Shown: in pieces, positions 1-7,753 of the stretch
How positions within the stretch are numbered: the first letter of the stretch is position 1
Layout of the letters: each line of letters starts with the position of its first letter
NCBI RefSeq assembly: GCF_003732545.1
Contig: NZ_AYKF01000099.1
Coordinates: 55,484-119,483 of the forward strand
Source: Salinisphaera orenii subsp. halophila YIM 95161
Lineage (GTDB): Bacteria > Pseudomonadota > Gammaproteobacteria > Nevskiales > Salinisphaeraceae
Direction: 5' to 3'
Length of the DNA: 64,000 nt
Position numbers and translations under genes: made by a program
The notes under the pieces: generated by a model
What the model saw: the letters and a program-made list of their open reading frames with translations, nothing else
Told to the model about the DNA's origin: nothing
Databases searched by the model: none

Positions 1-320
1 CTCCGCCGAAGGTCCAGCGGGTTACCGTTGTCGGTCAGCACGCGCTCGTCGGGGCGGGCGTCCATAATCAGCCGGGACATGGAAGCCATGGAGAGGGTGC
101 CGTCCGGAAACGTCACGGCTTTGCGGGCATAGACGTAGCCGTTGGCGACGGCGGCGCACCATCGGGAGCCGTACTGACGCGCAATGCGGTGCCAGTCGGC
201 GGGCTCGACTATCGCCTCGTGTCCCTTGGTTAGGGGCACGAACAGCACCCGCGTGCCGTGGTAGAAGCCTTCGCGTACTGTGGCCGGGCGCTGGCCGGGG
301 CGGTCTGTGGTCTGGAGCAT
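1..320 (-). CDS. Phage-type HNH/AP2-like protein, N-terminal part (runs off left edge)
   Basis: The frame is open from an ATG at 320 to the window edge, giving 106 visible residues and no stop. An AGGAG ribosome site lies 7 bases before the ATG. Residues 28-40 (VPLTKGHEAIVEP), then GYVYARKA at about 61-68, then LIMDAR and NGNPLDLRR at the end follow the layout of phage HNH proteins that carry an AP2-like DNA-binding segment. In active members the last block starts with an Asp-His pair (VDHxNGN); here it reads VLTDNGN, so the metal-binding His is absent. The protein may bind DNA without cutting it. The C-terminal half is outside the window, so a later catalytic site cannot be excluded. Confidence 0.6.
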   Translation of the reverse strand, partial: MLQTTDRPGQRPATVREGFYHGTRVLFVPLTKGHEAIVEPADWHRIARQYGSRWCAAVANGYVYARKAVTFPDGTLSMASMSRLIMDARPDERVLTDNGNPLDLRR

Positions 321-349
321 GGCGGGTCTCCTTTGTTTGTGGATACAAA

Positions 350-1134
350 GCGGGATTTACTGGGCGGTACGAACAGACGCGCGTGGATGGCAGACCGGGG
401 CCTCATCGCCTTGACCGCGACCAGACAGCGCGCGGCTATAGATCGGCGCGTCGGCTCGGCTCTGGTCGCGGGCGGACGGCACCGGGGCGGCCCATGGGTC
501 AGCACTACCCGCACAACTGCCCCCATGGTTGGCCCCCGGTGATATGCCGACGTGTGCGCGGTCGGCAGTGGGCTGCTGGCTGTTGTCTGCTCGCAGGGAC
601 CACGGCGCGACGGCGGCGCGTCATCGACCTAACCTTGGCGAGCCCTGGGCGAGCGCGTGACGCGGGCCTATCGAAGAGGACACCGCCACATGTCCGCACC
701 GGCATGGCTACGGCTTAGGCAGCTCCAAAGGAAAGACCACGAACGTCTGCGGGGAGTCGAGGTCTGGGCCTTTGCTCGGGCCTAAGTATTCAGCCTTTGC
801 ATGGGTATCCCCTCTCGGGGATGTCCCCTCTACTGAGTAGAAGGCTGCGGTGGCGTAGGCTCGCCCCAGTAGTGCCCAAGGAAGCCAGAGGCCACACCGC
901 GCGGCGGCCAGCGCGTGGCTTGCCCTGGCTCGCGCCAGCACGTGCGCAGATTCGCCGCCGTGCTGCCGCCTCGCGCATACGTCCGACACCACGCAGCCAG
1001 CGCTCGGGAGTCGAGAAGGGCAATAATCAGAGCAAGTTGGCGCGGCCATTGACCACTCGCAACCGTTACGGGGTGGCAAGTGTTGCGAGGTCTTGTCGCG
1101 GCGTGTTCCCTGCTAACTTCAAATCGGAAAAATA
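350..1134. other. Long stretch without a convincing gene
   Basis: Frames here on both strands are short, rich in Arg, Ala and Cys, lack ribosome sites and resemble no family I know. The only structure seen is a perfect ATCCCC/GGGGAT inverted repeat at 807-822 inside a 47-base element (804-850) that recurs in altered form at 1679-1724. The stretch looks like decayed island DNA. Confidence 0.5.
804..850. repeat. Degenerate intergenic repeat, copy A
   Basis: The element starts GGTATCCCCTCTCGGGGAT and ends GAAGGCTGCGG. It contains a perfect 6-base inverted repeat with a 4-base loop. A second copy at 1679-1724 starts GGTCTCCC and ends GAAGACTGCAGG; about three quarters of positions match by eye. 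In both copies GGCTCGCC follows a short way downstream. Function unknown. Confidence 0.4.
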
Positions 1135-1148
1135 GAGGAAGACACGCC

Positions 1149-1364
1149 ATGGCAGCAGACACCATCATCGACCGCGACACGTTCGAAGCAGAAGACGGCG
1201 TCCAGTTCAGCGGCACCATTGACGAAGACGGCCACGTCGTCATCGACGTAGACGACCCCGACAACGAGGTCGACAACCGGGTCCGGCTATTCGCTGACGA
1301 CCTCGGCGGACTCGTGGCGATGCTGCAGCGGTTCCAGCAGACAAGCCAACGCGATGCGGGCTGA
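1149..1364 (+). CDS. Small acidic protein of unknown function
   Basis: The product has 71 residues. The ATG at 1149 is preceded by GAGGAAG at a normal spacing. A longer in-frame start at 1080 has no ribosome site and would add a basic, non-conserved-looking leader. The protein is strongly acidic (a DEDGHVVIDVDDPDNEVD stretch in the middle) and has no signal peptide or membrane segment. I do not recognise the family. Its position in the mobile-like island suggests an accessory or phage-derived protein; acidic small proteins in such places sometimes mimic DNA or bind basic partners, but that is only a guess. Confidence 0.55.
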   Translation: MAADTIIDRDTFEAEDGVQFSGTIDEDGHVVIDVDDPDNEVDNRVRLFADDLGGLVAMLQRFQQTSQRDAG

Positions 1365-1678
1365 CAACCAGCGTGGGCCTACCGTGCCCCAACTTTGGGG
1401 ACATCGCGCCTTCGTGCTCGGCTAGGTCGCTGCGCCTAAATCCCGGCACGGCCACCGGCCCGAGCTTGAGCCGTCCGGCCGCTGGTGGTCCAACGGGCGC
1501 GCATGCGCTGGTCGACAGCAGGTTGGCGGGTGGCGTGCTAGGGCGGGGCGGACACCGGCGAGGTGTCTCCCCCTGCTGCGGTGAGAACTCAGGCAGATAC
1601 CAAGGTCCAGCCTGCAGACATCTGCAGGTGTGCTGTGGTCTGTCCCTTGGCTGGCCTGAGTGTTCGGCCATGGTGGTG

Positions 1679-1724
1679 GGTCTCCCTGTCGGGGTGACCC
1701 CCTCGACAGCGTGAAGACTGCAGG
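1679..1724. repeat. Degenerate intergenic repeat, copy B
   Basis: This is a diverged copy of the element at 804-850. It contains GGGGTGACCCC, an 11-base near-perfect palindrome, where copy A has the ATCCCC/GGGGAT hairpin. Both copies lie outside genes in the left-hand island. Confidence 0.4.
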
Positions 1725-1754
1725 CCGGCCACGGCTCGCCATAGGTTCAGCCAA

Positions 1755-1788
1755 GGTATAACCATTGGTATAAACCTAGGTTGAAACC
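1755..1788. promoter_or_regulatory. Three tandem GGT-N3/4-ACC boxes with 12-base period
   Basis: The sequence contains GGTATAACC at 1755, GGTATAAACC at 1767 and GGTTGAAACC at 1779. The starts are exactly 12 bases apart and each box is nearly self-complementary. This spacing resembles operator or iteron arrays bound by a DNA-binding protein on one helix face. No adjacent gene start identifies the target, so its function is inferred only. Confidence 0.4.
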
Positions 1789-2104
1789 CTAGGGAGAAGT
1801 CTGCGGTGCCCCCCAAACCCCCCACGGCTCGCGGCCATGAGACGCTTGGGAGACACCGACAGCGATAAGTCTGTCTGCGTCTGCCCCCCCAGCAGTGGTG
1901 TCGGGATTGCTAGCCCGCGCTGGCATACGCGAGGCGCGTTGGGTTGTCGCCTCTGTATACCTAATGGGTGGGTTTCAAGTGCCGGCGGCAGATTCGGCGT
2001 ACGGGCGCCGCGAACAAAGGCCCCGAAACGGCCGACCCGGTAGGGAACCCCATCCCCGGCCATTCGCGGCGATTGTGGCGCGCATGCAGCTCGCCTGTGC
2101 CTGT

Positions 2105-2719
2105 CTACGAGCTGGTCTCCGGCTGGGTCTCGGCCTCGACACGGCCGACCGTACCGACACCACATCCCAGTTCCCGGGCTACTTTTTTCTTGCCCCAGCC
2201 TTTAGCCCTCAGTTCGCGTATCCGCTCTTTCGTGTCCTCGGCGACGGCCGGCCGGCCTAGCTGCTTGCCTTTCGCCCGGGCACGGTCTAGGCCGGCGTTG
2301 ACGCGCTCTCGAATCATCGAACGCTCGAACTCGGCGAACAACCCGAACATCTGGAACATTGCGCGACCTGCCGGCGTCGTGGTGTCGACGCCTTGGCGGT
2401 GGAGATAGAGGCCGCACCCGGTCGCGTGAAGTTCGGCCATGAAGTTGCTGAGGTCTTGCGTGGAGCGGCCGAGCCGGTCGACAGACCATGCGGCAACCAT
2501 GCTTATCTTGCGCCGCACCGCATCCTTAAGCATCCGGTCGAACTCGGGGCGTTCGTCGCGCCCTTTGCCGCCGCTAATCCCGGCGTCGACATACTCGCCC
2601 ACCACCGTCCAGCCTGCAGCGTCGGCGACCTCTCGCAACTCGTCCAGCTGATTCTCGCAGCTCTGGCCGTCCGTACTGACGCGAGCGTAGAGCGCAACCT
2701 TTTGCGTCTTGTTCGTCAT
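2105..2719 (-). CDS. Serine recombinase, resolvase/invertase family
   Basis: The 204-residue product begins with the resolvase catalytic motif YARVSTDGQ, with the nucleophile Ser at residue 15. The family arginine motif (DRLGRSTQDL) follows, then the GxFAEFER-like stretch (GLFAEFERSMIRERVNAGL), and a C-terminal helix-turn-helix (about 165-195, KKKVARELGCGVGTVGRV). The length is normal for the small Tn3-resolvase/DNA-invertase group, so it is probably intact. A GGGAG ribosome site precedes the ATG. It would cut and rejoin DNA at a specific site. Whether it resolves co-integrates or inverts a segment cannot be told, because no transposase or clear pair of crossover sites is seen nearby. Confidence 0.88.
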   Translation of the reverse strand: MTNKTQKVALYARVSTDGQSCENQLDELREVADAAGWTVVGEYVDAGISGGKGRDERPEFDRMLKDAVRRKISMVAAWSVDRLGRSTQDLSNFMAELHATGCGLYLHRQGVDTTTPAGRAMFQMFGLFAEFERSMIRERVNAGLDRARAKGKQLGRPAVAEDTKERIRELRAKGWGKKKVARELGCGVGTVGRVEAETQPETSS

Positions 2720-3325
2720 GGCGTGGTGTCTCCCTTCCGTCGATGCAAAGGGGACGGTACGGGCGGAACCGGTACCGAGTCAAGTGGTTTCGGAACCTCT
2801 CCAAATGGCTGGTACCGGTCCAGATGAATCAGTGACCTATGGAGCTCGTCGACAGAGGGTTTTCGGTACCCAGGTTCAAAGAGCCCGCAGAGCGTGAGTA
2901 CTCGGAGACAGCTGGCCGGGGTTCTCGCTGGCCAACAGCGGCATGCCCACCATCGCAGTGCGGCTTGCTACCGGATTACGGGTACACACGCAGCAGGCAG
3001 TAGGGATACCGCTGGCCACTCACAGCATCGGCGCGGACCAGACCTCGCAGGGCACCCGATTGCTCCCCAGCCAGCCACGCCGCAGCAACATCGGCATCGA
3101 CTATGAACCGACGCGAATGTGGCGGGCAGTGGGGGTGCCCGGGGTCGGCGTCGGTCGCCGCCAAAGCATCGGCGAGGGATGACACGCGGGCCGAACCCCC
3201 ACCCCCGTTAGCCGATCGACATAACCGGGGGTGCGGATATGGATTCGCCCGGGGCGCACGGGGGAACGCGCGCAATCCCTATATATTAAATACCCGCGCG
3301 GAAATCTGCGGTATACATTTCCGGG
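2720..3325. other. Stretch without a convincing gene
   Basis: This region lies upstream of the recombinase and downstream of the Rha-like gene. GGTACC-containing segments recur at about 2774, 2811 and 2866, which could belong to a recombination site for the neighbouring recombinase, but no clear dyad is seen. An AT-rich run (TATATATTAAATA, about 3280) stands out against GC-rich surroundings and could be a promoter. Confidence 0.4.
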
Positions 3326-3718
3326 CTAATTCTCCGCGTCCGACCGGCCGATACCGGCCCGCTCGTACTGCTCCGCCCAGGCTCGAGCTGCCTCGGCCGG
3401 GTTGGAGAAGTCGGGCAGCTCCGGCTGCTCGGCCTTGGCCGCGTCCTGCTGTTCATGCCACGGCGTGGCCTCGCCGGACTCCAGAGCCCGAAGCCGCCGG
3501 ATGACAGCCATGCGGAGCTGAACCTTGTAACCGGTAACCAGACACATGACGTGGTCGTGGTCGAGGATGAAGTGTGGCTGCTCTTTGTTCTGGGTGTTTC
3601 GGTGGACTGCTGAAAAATCAGCACTCCGTTTCCCAAGTCCTGTCAGCATCTTACGAATGTCGGCCATGACGTGCTTGTGTTCCTTACCAGTCAGCTCGGC
3701 AATCTCCAAGCTGGACAT
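3326..3718 (-). CDS. Rha-family phage regulatory protein, possibly truncated at the N-terminus
   Basis: The 130-residue product starts MSSLEIAELTGKEHKHVM, then DIRKML, FSAVHRNTQNKEQPHFILD, HVMCLVTGYKVQLRMAVIRRL. This is the core of the phage Rha domain, found in proteins that interfere with phage or host regulation. The usual C-terminal antirepressor domain is missing; the tail is Ala/Glu-rich. No good ribosome site precedes the ATG. The frame stays open upstream for about 18 codons (ending LNNATEDLT, which looks like normal Rha leader) but without a standard start codon, so the true start may have been lost at a junction with the upstream lipoprotein gene, whose 3' end overlaps this leader. 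Confidence 0.7.
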   Translation of the reverse strand: MSSLEIAELTGKEHKHVMADIRKMLTGLGKRSADFSAVHRNTQNKEQPHFILDHDHVMCLVTGYKVQLRMAVIRRLRALESGEATPWHEQQDAAKAEQPELPDFSNPAEAARAWAEQYERAGIGRSDAEN

Positions 3719-3759
3719 GGTCAGGTCTTCGGTCGCGTTGTTGAGGGTCTCGGGATTGC

Positions 3760-4269
3760 TCAGCTGGCAAAGCCCGATTTAGTCCAGACGTCGTCGACCG
3801 CAGACGCGATATCGTGAAATATTGATCCGCTCATAGGCGGGCAGCCTTCGGAATAGCCCGAACCGTTTACGTTCAACAAGGTTTGATTCTCTCGCGTATC
3901 CACAAGATCGGCCGAGATATGGTCGAACTTATACCCGCCACCGAAACAACGCTCAGACCAGTTCAGAGGCGCCGAGCCTTCGATAACCAGCACATATCTA
4001 GTCGATGCAGCATGGAACTGCTCGACACTCCCGGGCCGCTTAGCCCGTGTCACATCCGACGTGGACGCCCATCGCTTCACCGTGAACCCGCGCTTCGCTA
4101 ATAGCTGCTGAATCTCGACGACCCAAGGCGCGTCCGGCGCGTCTAACGACAGCACCTTCGGCTGGCTAATTGGGTCATTGGTTAGGCGTGTCACTTGCCC
4201 GCTCGCACAGGCAGTCAACGCGGCGAGTGCCGTAAGCGCTAAGAGGAGCGTGCCCCTATGAATCCCCAT
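3760..4269 (-). CDS. Predicted lipoprotein of unknown function
   Basis: The 169-residue product has a clear lipoprotein signal peptide (LLLALTALAALTAC, lipobox LTAC, modified Cys about residue 21). The mature part is soluble, with the stretch YVLVIEGSAPL and two further Cys residues (SERCFGGGYKF and YSEGCPPM) that could form a disulfide outside the cytoplasm. I do not recognise the family. It is transcribed towards the Rha-like gene, 41 bases away, but the two need not be related. A cell-surface or periplasmic role is likely from the signal alone. Confidence 0.7.
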   Translation of the reverse strand: MGIHRGTLLLALTALAALTACASGQVTRLTNDPISQPKVLSLDAPDAPWVVEIQQLLAKRGFTVKRWASTSDVTRAKRPGSVEQFHAASTRYVLVIEGSAPLNWSERCFGGGYKFDHISADLVDTRENQTLLNVNGSGYSEGCPPMSGSIFHDIASAVDDVWTKSGFAS

Positions 4270-4747
4270 GTCATCCCCCTGTTATTCGAGGGCGCACGAT
4301 GACCGCTCAAGACATATCTGACAACAGCCACGCTCGGCAGCTGTGCCTACGTTGTAACGTTCGTGATGTTTACTTTGGCACAGTTGCTTGGTACAAAACC
4401 GTGGTACATCACCGATAACCTACTTGTCACGTCAGACACTTATGGCTTGTTGGTGCCAAGGAAACCGAGTCCCTCCGGCGGCACCAAATGGAATCCCGCT
4501 CGACCCCGCAATCGGCCTAAAGCCCTTAGCCCGGGCTCCAGTCCTTTTCGGCGCTTCCGTATACCGATGAGAATTCCCGTGATGTTTCCCGTCGTCCGGG
4601 TTCATCACGTCGACGGATCACGTCATCGCACGGATCGATGATCTCGATGTCACTGGATCGCGCTCGGCCGGCGGCGAGGGTGCCCGAACCGACCGTGACA
4701 AAGACACCGGACGGTTCGGGCATACGCCATGCCATGGCCGGAGCTCG
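4270..4747. other. Island-to-core boundary region, no gene seen
   Basis: This 478-base stretch has lower GC in its first half and no convincing frame. Near its right end lies the long inverted repeat at 4681-4722. It separates the accessory island from the conserved purine genes and is a reasonable place to look for an integration boundary; no tRNA or obvious direct repeat marks one. Confidence 0.4.
4681..4722. repeat. Inverted repeat downstream of puuD
   Basis: TGCCCGAACCG at 4681-4691 pairs perfectly with CGGTTCGGGCA at 4712-4722, an 11-base stem with a 20-base loop. It lies 26 bases past the puuD stop, where a transcript would end, but there is no U run. It may be a factor-dependent terminator or an RNA-stabilising hairpin. 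Confidence 0.5.
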
Positions 4748-5992
4748 CTACTCCGACGCGCGCCAGGCCGAGATCAGTTCGCGCTCGTCATCCGTCATCT
4801 TCGTCGCGTTGCCGAGCGGCATGTTGCCGCTGTCCACGGCCTTTTTGATCTGGGACGCGTGTTTCAGGATACCGCGCCTGTCTTCGAGCACGATGCCCGC
4901 CGGCGGGGCACTGAACCCGGCGTAGGAGGGCGACTCCGCGTGGCAGGCGGTGCAGCGCGTCTGAACCACCTGCTTCACCGCCTCGAACGAAGGCTCGGCC
5001 GCGTCGTCGGACGCCGTCTGCTCGCTGTTGTCGGTGCGGTCGTCTTCAGGGGCGTGCCACGAACCGGCCGGAGCGGCCAGAGCGAACGCGAGCGCGACGA
5101 GCACGACGCCCGCCACCGGGTAGAGCGGCTGCACGTGACCGGCGTGCATGGAAACGAAGAACTGCCGGATGAGCGCACCCGCCACGATGAACACGGCGAT
5201 GATCACCCAGGAATAGGCATGGGTGTAGAGAAAGGCGTAGTGGTTGCTGAGCATGAGCAGCACCACGGGCAGCGTGAAATAGGTGTTGTGGACCGAGCGC
5301 TGCTTGCCGCGCTTGCCGTCGAGTGGATCAGGGGTCTCACCGGCGGTCATGGCCGCGACCATGCGACGCTGGCCGGGGATGATCCAGAAATAGACGTTCG
5401 CGGCCATCGCGGTCGCCATGACCGCGCCGACGAGCAGAAACGCGGCGCGCCCCGCGAAGATGTGTGTCGCCAGATAGGCCACAATCAGCATGAGCACGGC
5501 CACGGCGGCGCCCAGCAGCCCGTCGCGGTTCATCGTTGGACTGATGCGCTTGCAGAGTTCGTTGTAGACGACCCATCCGAGCAGCAGGAAGACGAGTGCG
5601 GCAAGGTTGGCCTGCCAGCCGCTCATCTGTGCGGCCCAGCCCCAGGCGCTGTCGTCGTTGACGAGATAGATCTCGGGCCGTGTCAGGTAGAGCAGGCCGA
5701 ACAGGGCGAAACCCGACAGCCAGGTTGTATACGCCTTCAGATAGGACCAGTGCAGCTCGTCCGGCAGCTTCGCCAGTGCCGTGGCGTATTTCTGGTTGTG
5801 GTAGAAGCCGCCGCCGTGCACGGCCCACATCTCGCCGAAGACGCCCTGGTGCCGGTCGTCCGCGGCGGCCGGTTTCTTCAGGCCGTTGTCCAGCATGACG
5901 AAATAGAAGGACTCGCCGATCCACGCGATCGCGGCGATCACGTGAAGCCAGCGCAGCAGCATGTTTCCGAATTCGATCAGATACGCGTCCAT
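4748..5992 (-). CDS. puuD: Membrane-bound urate oxidase with fused cytochrome c (PuuD)
   Basis: The 414-residue protein converts urate to 5-hydroxyisourate and passes electrons to the respiratory chain. The N-terminal urate-oxidase membrane domain (about 1-300) has eight or so hydrophobic helices (for example MLLRWLHVIAAIAWIGESFYF, FALFGLLYL, LVFLLLGWVVY). An acidic linker follows, then a C-terminal cytochrome domain with heme motif CTACH (Cys347, Cys350, His351) and a likely axial Met in SGNMPLGN. I start at 5992, where MDAYLIEFGN begins; a longer frame adds 19 unlikely residues. It stands apart from the other purine genes, but a TTGGATACAA box at 6224 links it to them. Confidence 0.92.
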   Translation of the reverse strand: MDAYLIEFGNMLLRWLHVIAAIAWIGESFYFVMLDNGLKKPAAADDRHQGVFGEMWAVHGGGFYHNQKYATALAKLPDELHWSYLKAYTTWLSGFALFGLLYLTRPEIYLVNDDSAWGWAAQMSGWQANLAALVFLLLGWVVYNELCKRISPTMNRDGLLGAAVAVLMLIVAYLATHIFAGRAAFLLVGAVMATAMAANVYFWIIPGQRRMVAAMTAGETPDPLDGKRGKQRSVHNTYFTLPVVLLMLSNHYAFLYTHAYSWVIIAVFIVAGALIRQFFVSMHAGHVQPLYPVAGVVLVALAFALAAPAGSWHAPEDDRTDNSEQTASDDAAEPSFEAVKQVVQTRCTACHAESPSYAGFSAPPAGIVLEDRRGILKHASQIKKAVDSGNMPLGNATKMTDDERELISAWRASE

Positions 5993-6324
5993 GACATCTC
6001 TTTCTGATGCCGCGGCACGGTGATCGCCCGGATCGGGATGCCGCGGCAATTGTTGGTTGGTTTCAACTTGGAGAAAGACCGGGTCGACTGGGGGTCGATC
6101 CGGTGGCCTGGCTGCGTCACCGCGTACCGCTCGTGGTGCGACTTACGTGCCAGTTGGATGGGTCGGATCCCGGCCCGGCGTCCTCGCGCCGGTGCCGTGT
6201 CGGGATACTAAATGGTCTTTGGTTTGGATACAAACCGGCCGAATTGCTGTTGTAACTTTACGACTGAGGCCGTTCGGCACAGGGGCCGGCATCGGCCTGA
6301 GCCGGCAACCGCGCCGCCGTTTGG
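5993..6324. other. puuD upstream region
   Basis: This 332-base stretch lies between the end of oprD and the start of puuD, so it must hold the puuD promoter. It contains the TTGGATACAA box at 6224-6233 and a related GGATACTA at 6203-6210. No protein-like frame is seen. A small GCCGGC/GCCGGC stem near 6285-6306 is downstream of oprD but has no U run. Confidence 0.5.
6224..6233 (-). promoter_or_regulatory. Candidate purine-regulon operator before puuD
   Basis: TTGGATACAA, read on the puuD strand as TTGTATCCAA, is identical to the box before allE at 27583. Shorter matches lie before gntR, uraD/allA and bhcA. It is 232 bases upstream of the puuD ATG, so it would act on a distal promoter. A GGATAC half-copy lies 21 bases away. 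Confidence 0.5.
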
Positions 6325-7746
6325 TCAGAACGAGTAGCTCAGTTTCAGCCGGTTTTCCCAGAAGTCGTGTGGCTGCCCGGGCTGGCTCTGGTAGGCCATG
6401 AAGTCGGCGATGCTGAGCCCCGAAAGCGCACCGTCGAACTGGTAGATGCCGTAGATCAGATACTCGGACTGATCGATCGAGCCGGCGCCCGCGGCCGGCG
6501 TGAGATCCATGTACGAGTAGCGCGCGCCGAGTACGGTATCGGCCAGCGGCGCCCCCTTGATTTCGGCGGCGTAGGCGTCACCCGAGCCGAGATCCTGCGT
6601 GCTGGTCAGAAACGGCTGGGCGAACAGGGGGCCGGAGGCTTCGTTATGCGCGTAGGGCGTCACCAGCGCACCGTTGAGATAGGTATCCGGTTCGCTGGGG
6701 ATCGCGTCGTAGTTCAGTGTCGCGGTCAGCGAGCCGTGTTCGAGGCCGAGCTGAGCGCCGTAGGTGCGATGATCGACCTCGCCGACCAGGGCGCGCCCGT
6801 CCTCGGTCTCGCGGATGTACTGGAGGCCGAGAAACGGCCTCCAGTCACCCTCGGCTTCGGAAATCCGGCCTTCGGTGTAGAACATCCGGGCGTAGTCCTT
6901 GTACTCGAAGTACCAGGCCTGCCCGGCGAACTCGGCGGGCCCCGCCGTCACGGTGTCGCCTGCACCCACGGCCCAGAAGCCGTCGGTGCGGGCCTCGGTA
7001 TTCGGTGCGAAGGGTTCGAACTCGCGGTTGTAGTTGGTGGTCTTGCCGAAGGAGTCGCTGATCCGGGACTTGTAGCGAAACATGCGCATCGCGGTCAGAA
7101 ACCGCGTGTCATCGCCCCAGCGCGCGGACACGCCCTGATAGAGCTGGGGAATGATCCGGTAATCGTAGGTCGCCGTGAACGGCGCATCGAGGGCCTGGTT
7201 GCCGGCGCGGACACGAAAGTCACGGCCCCGCCACTGAACATAGGCTTCGCCCAGCGTCGACAGATCCGGCCCGAGGTCGCGGTTGCGCTCCGCGGGGTCG
7301 CCGGCGTGGTCGATGCCGCGCTGGGCATAGGCGCTCACACGCAGGGAAAAGCCGTGCAGCGACGCGCTGGTGAATCCCAGGTGGCCGCCGACCGTGGCGG
7401 TCTTCCGGTCCACGTCCTCGGCGAAGAAGGCGTTGCGATTGGTGAAGTAAAGCAGGCGAAGTTCGCCGTCAAAATCCCCCTGCGTGAACATCTTGCGCAG
7501 CGACTGCGGATCGTCGGTGTGCTCGGTCGAGGCCTCTTTCGCCGGCGCCGTCTCGTCGGCTCTCGCATTCTGTGCGGGCTTGTCGGCCCGCGTCGAGTTG
7601 GCGGTCTCCGCCGCATGTGCCGCGCCGAGCGTGCCCGTCGCGATCAGGAGCGCGAGCGTATACGCCAGCTCGCGCAGCGGCATGCCGGCGTTGCATCGGG
7701 CTCGATCGCCGCCGCGGCGATACACGGGTGTTCGTTCAAGAATCAT
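6325..7746 (-). CDS. Outer membrane porin, OprD family
   Basis: The product of about 473 residues has a signal peptide (LAYTLALLIATGTLGAAHA) and a mature part of alternating beta strands ending in Phe (NRLKLSYSF), as in outer-membrane barrels. The SLRKMFTQGDFDGELRLLYF start of the barrel, the FRVRAGNQAL motif and the overall length fit the OprD/OprF-like specific porins for small organic acids and amino acids. I place the start at 7746 because GAGGG lies just upstream; an ATG at 7683 directly before the signal peptide is the alternative. It begins 8 bases after the bhcD stop, so it is part of the bhc operon and may bring in glycolate, glyoxylate, hydroxyaspartate or ureido compounds. Confidence 0.85.
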   Translation of the reverse strand: MILERTPVYRRGGDRARCNAGMPLRELAYTLALLIATGTLGAAHAAETANSTRADKPAQNARADETAPAKEASTEHTDDPQSLRKMFTQGDFDGELRLLYFTNRNAFFAEDVDRKTATVGGHLGFTSASLHGFSLRVSAYAQRGIDHAGDPAERNRDLGPDLSTLGEAYVQWRGRDFRVRAGNQALDAPFTATYDYRIIPQLYQGVSARWGDDTRFLTAMRMFRYKSRISDSFGKTTNYNREFEPFAPNTEARTDGFWAVGAGDTVTAGPAEFAGQAWYFEYKDYARMFYTEGRISEAEGDWRPFLGLQYIRETEDGRALVGEVDHRTYGAQLGLEHGSLTATLNYDAIPSEPDTYLNGALVTPYAHNEASGPLFAQPFLTSTQDLGSGDAYAAEIKGAPLADTVLGARYSYMDLTPAAGAGSIDQSEYLIYGIYQFDGALSGLSIADFMAYQSQPGQPHDFWENRLKLSYSF

Positions 7747-7753
7747 GGCGCCC

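Larger units (their letters stand above)
1365..2104. other. Stretch without a convincing gene; contains repeat copy B and a 12-base tandem repeat
   Basis: No frame in this 740-base stretch has both a ribosome site and protein-like composition. It holds the second copy of the degenerate repeat (1679-1724) and the GGT...ACC triplet repeat at 1755-1788. It lies downstream of the recombinase, which is transcribed towards it. Confidence 0.5.

Noticed and set aside
341..349. GGATACAAA before the left-edge HNH-like gene, similar to the purine box
   Set aside because: The match is partial, lies in the mobile-like island and is not near a purine gene; it is probably chance.
708..1079. Minus-strand frame of 123 codons in the island
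   Set aside because: It has no ribosome site, has an odd Cys/Trp/Pro composition and no similarity to known proteins.
2760..2880. GGTACC repeats as a recombinase crossover site
   Set aside because: The copies differ in flanks and spacing and form no convincing dyad; too weak to list as a site.
6285..6306. GCCGGC/GCCGGC stem after oprD as terminator
   Set aside because: The stem is only six pairs and there is no U run.
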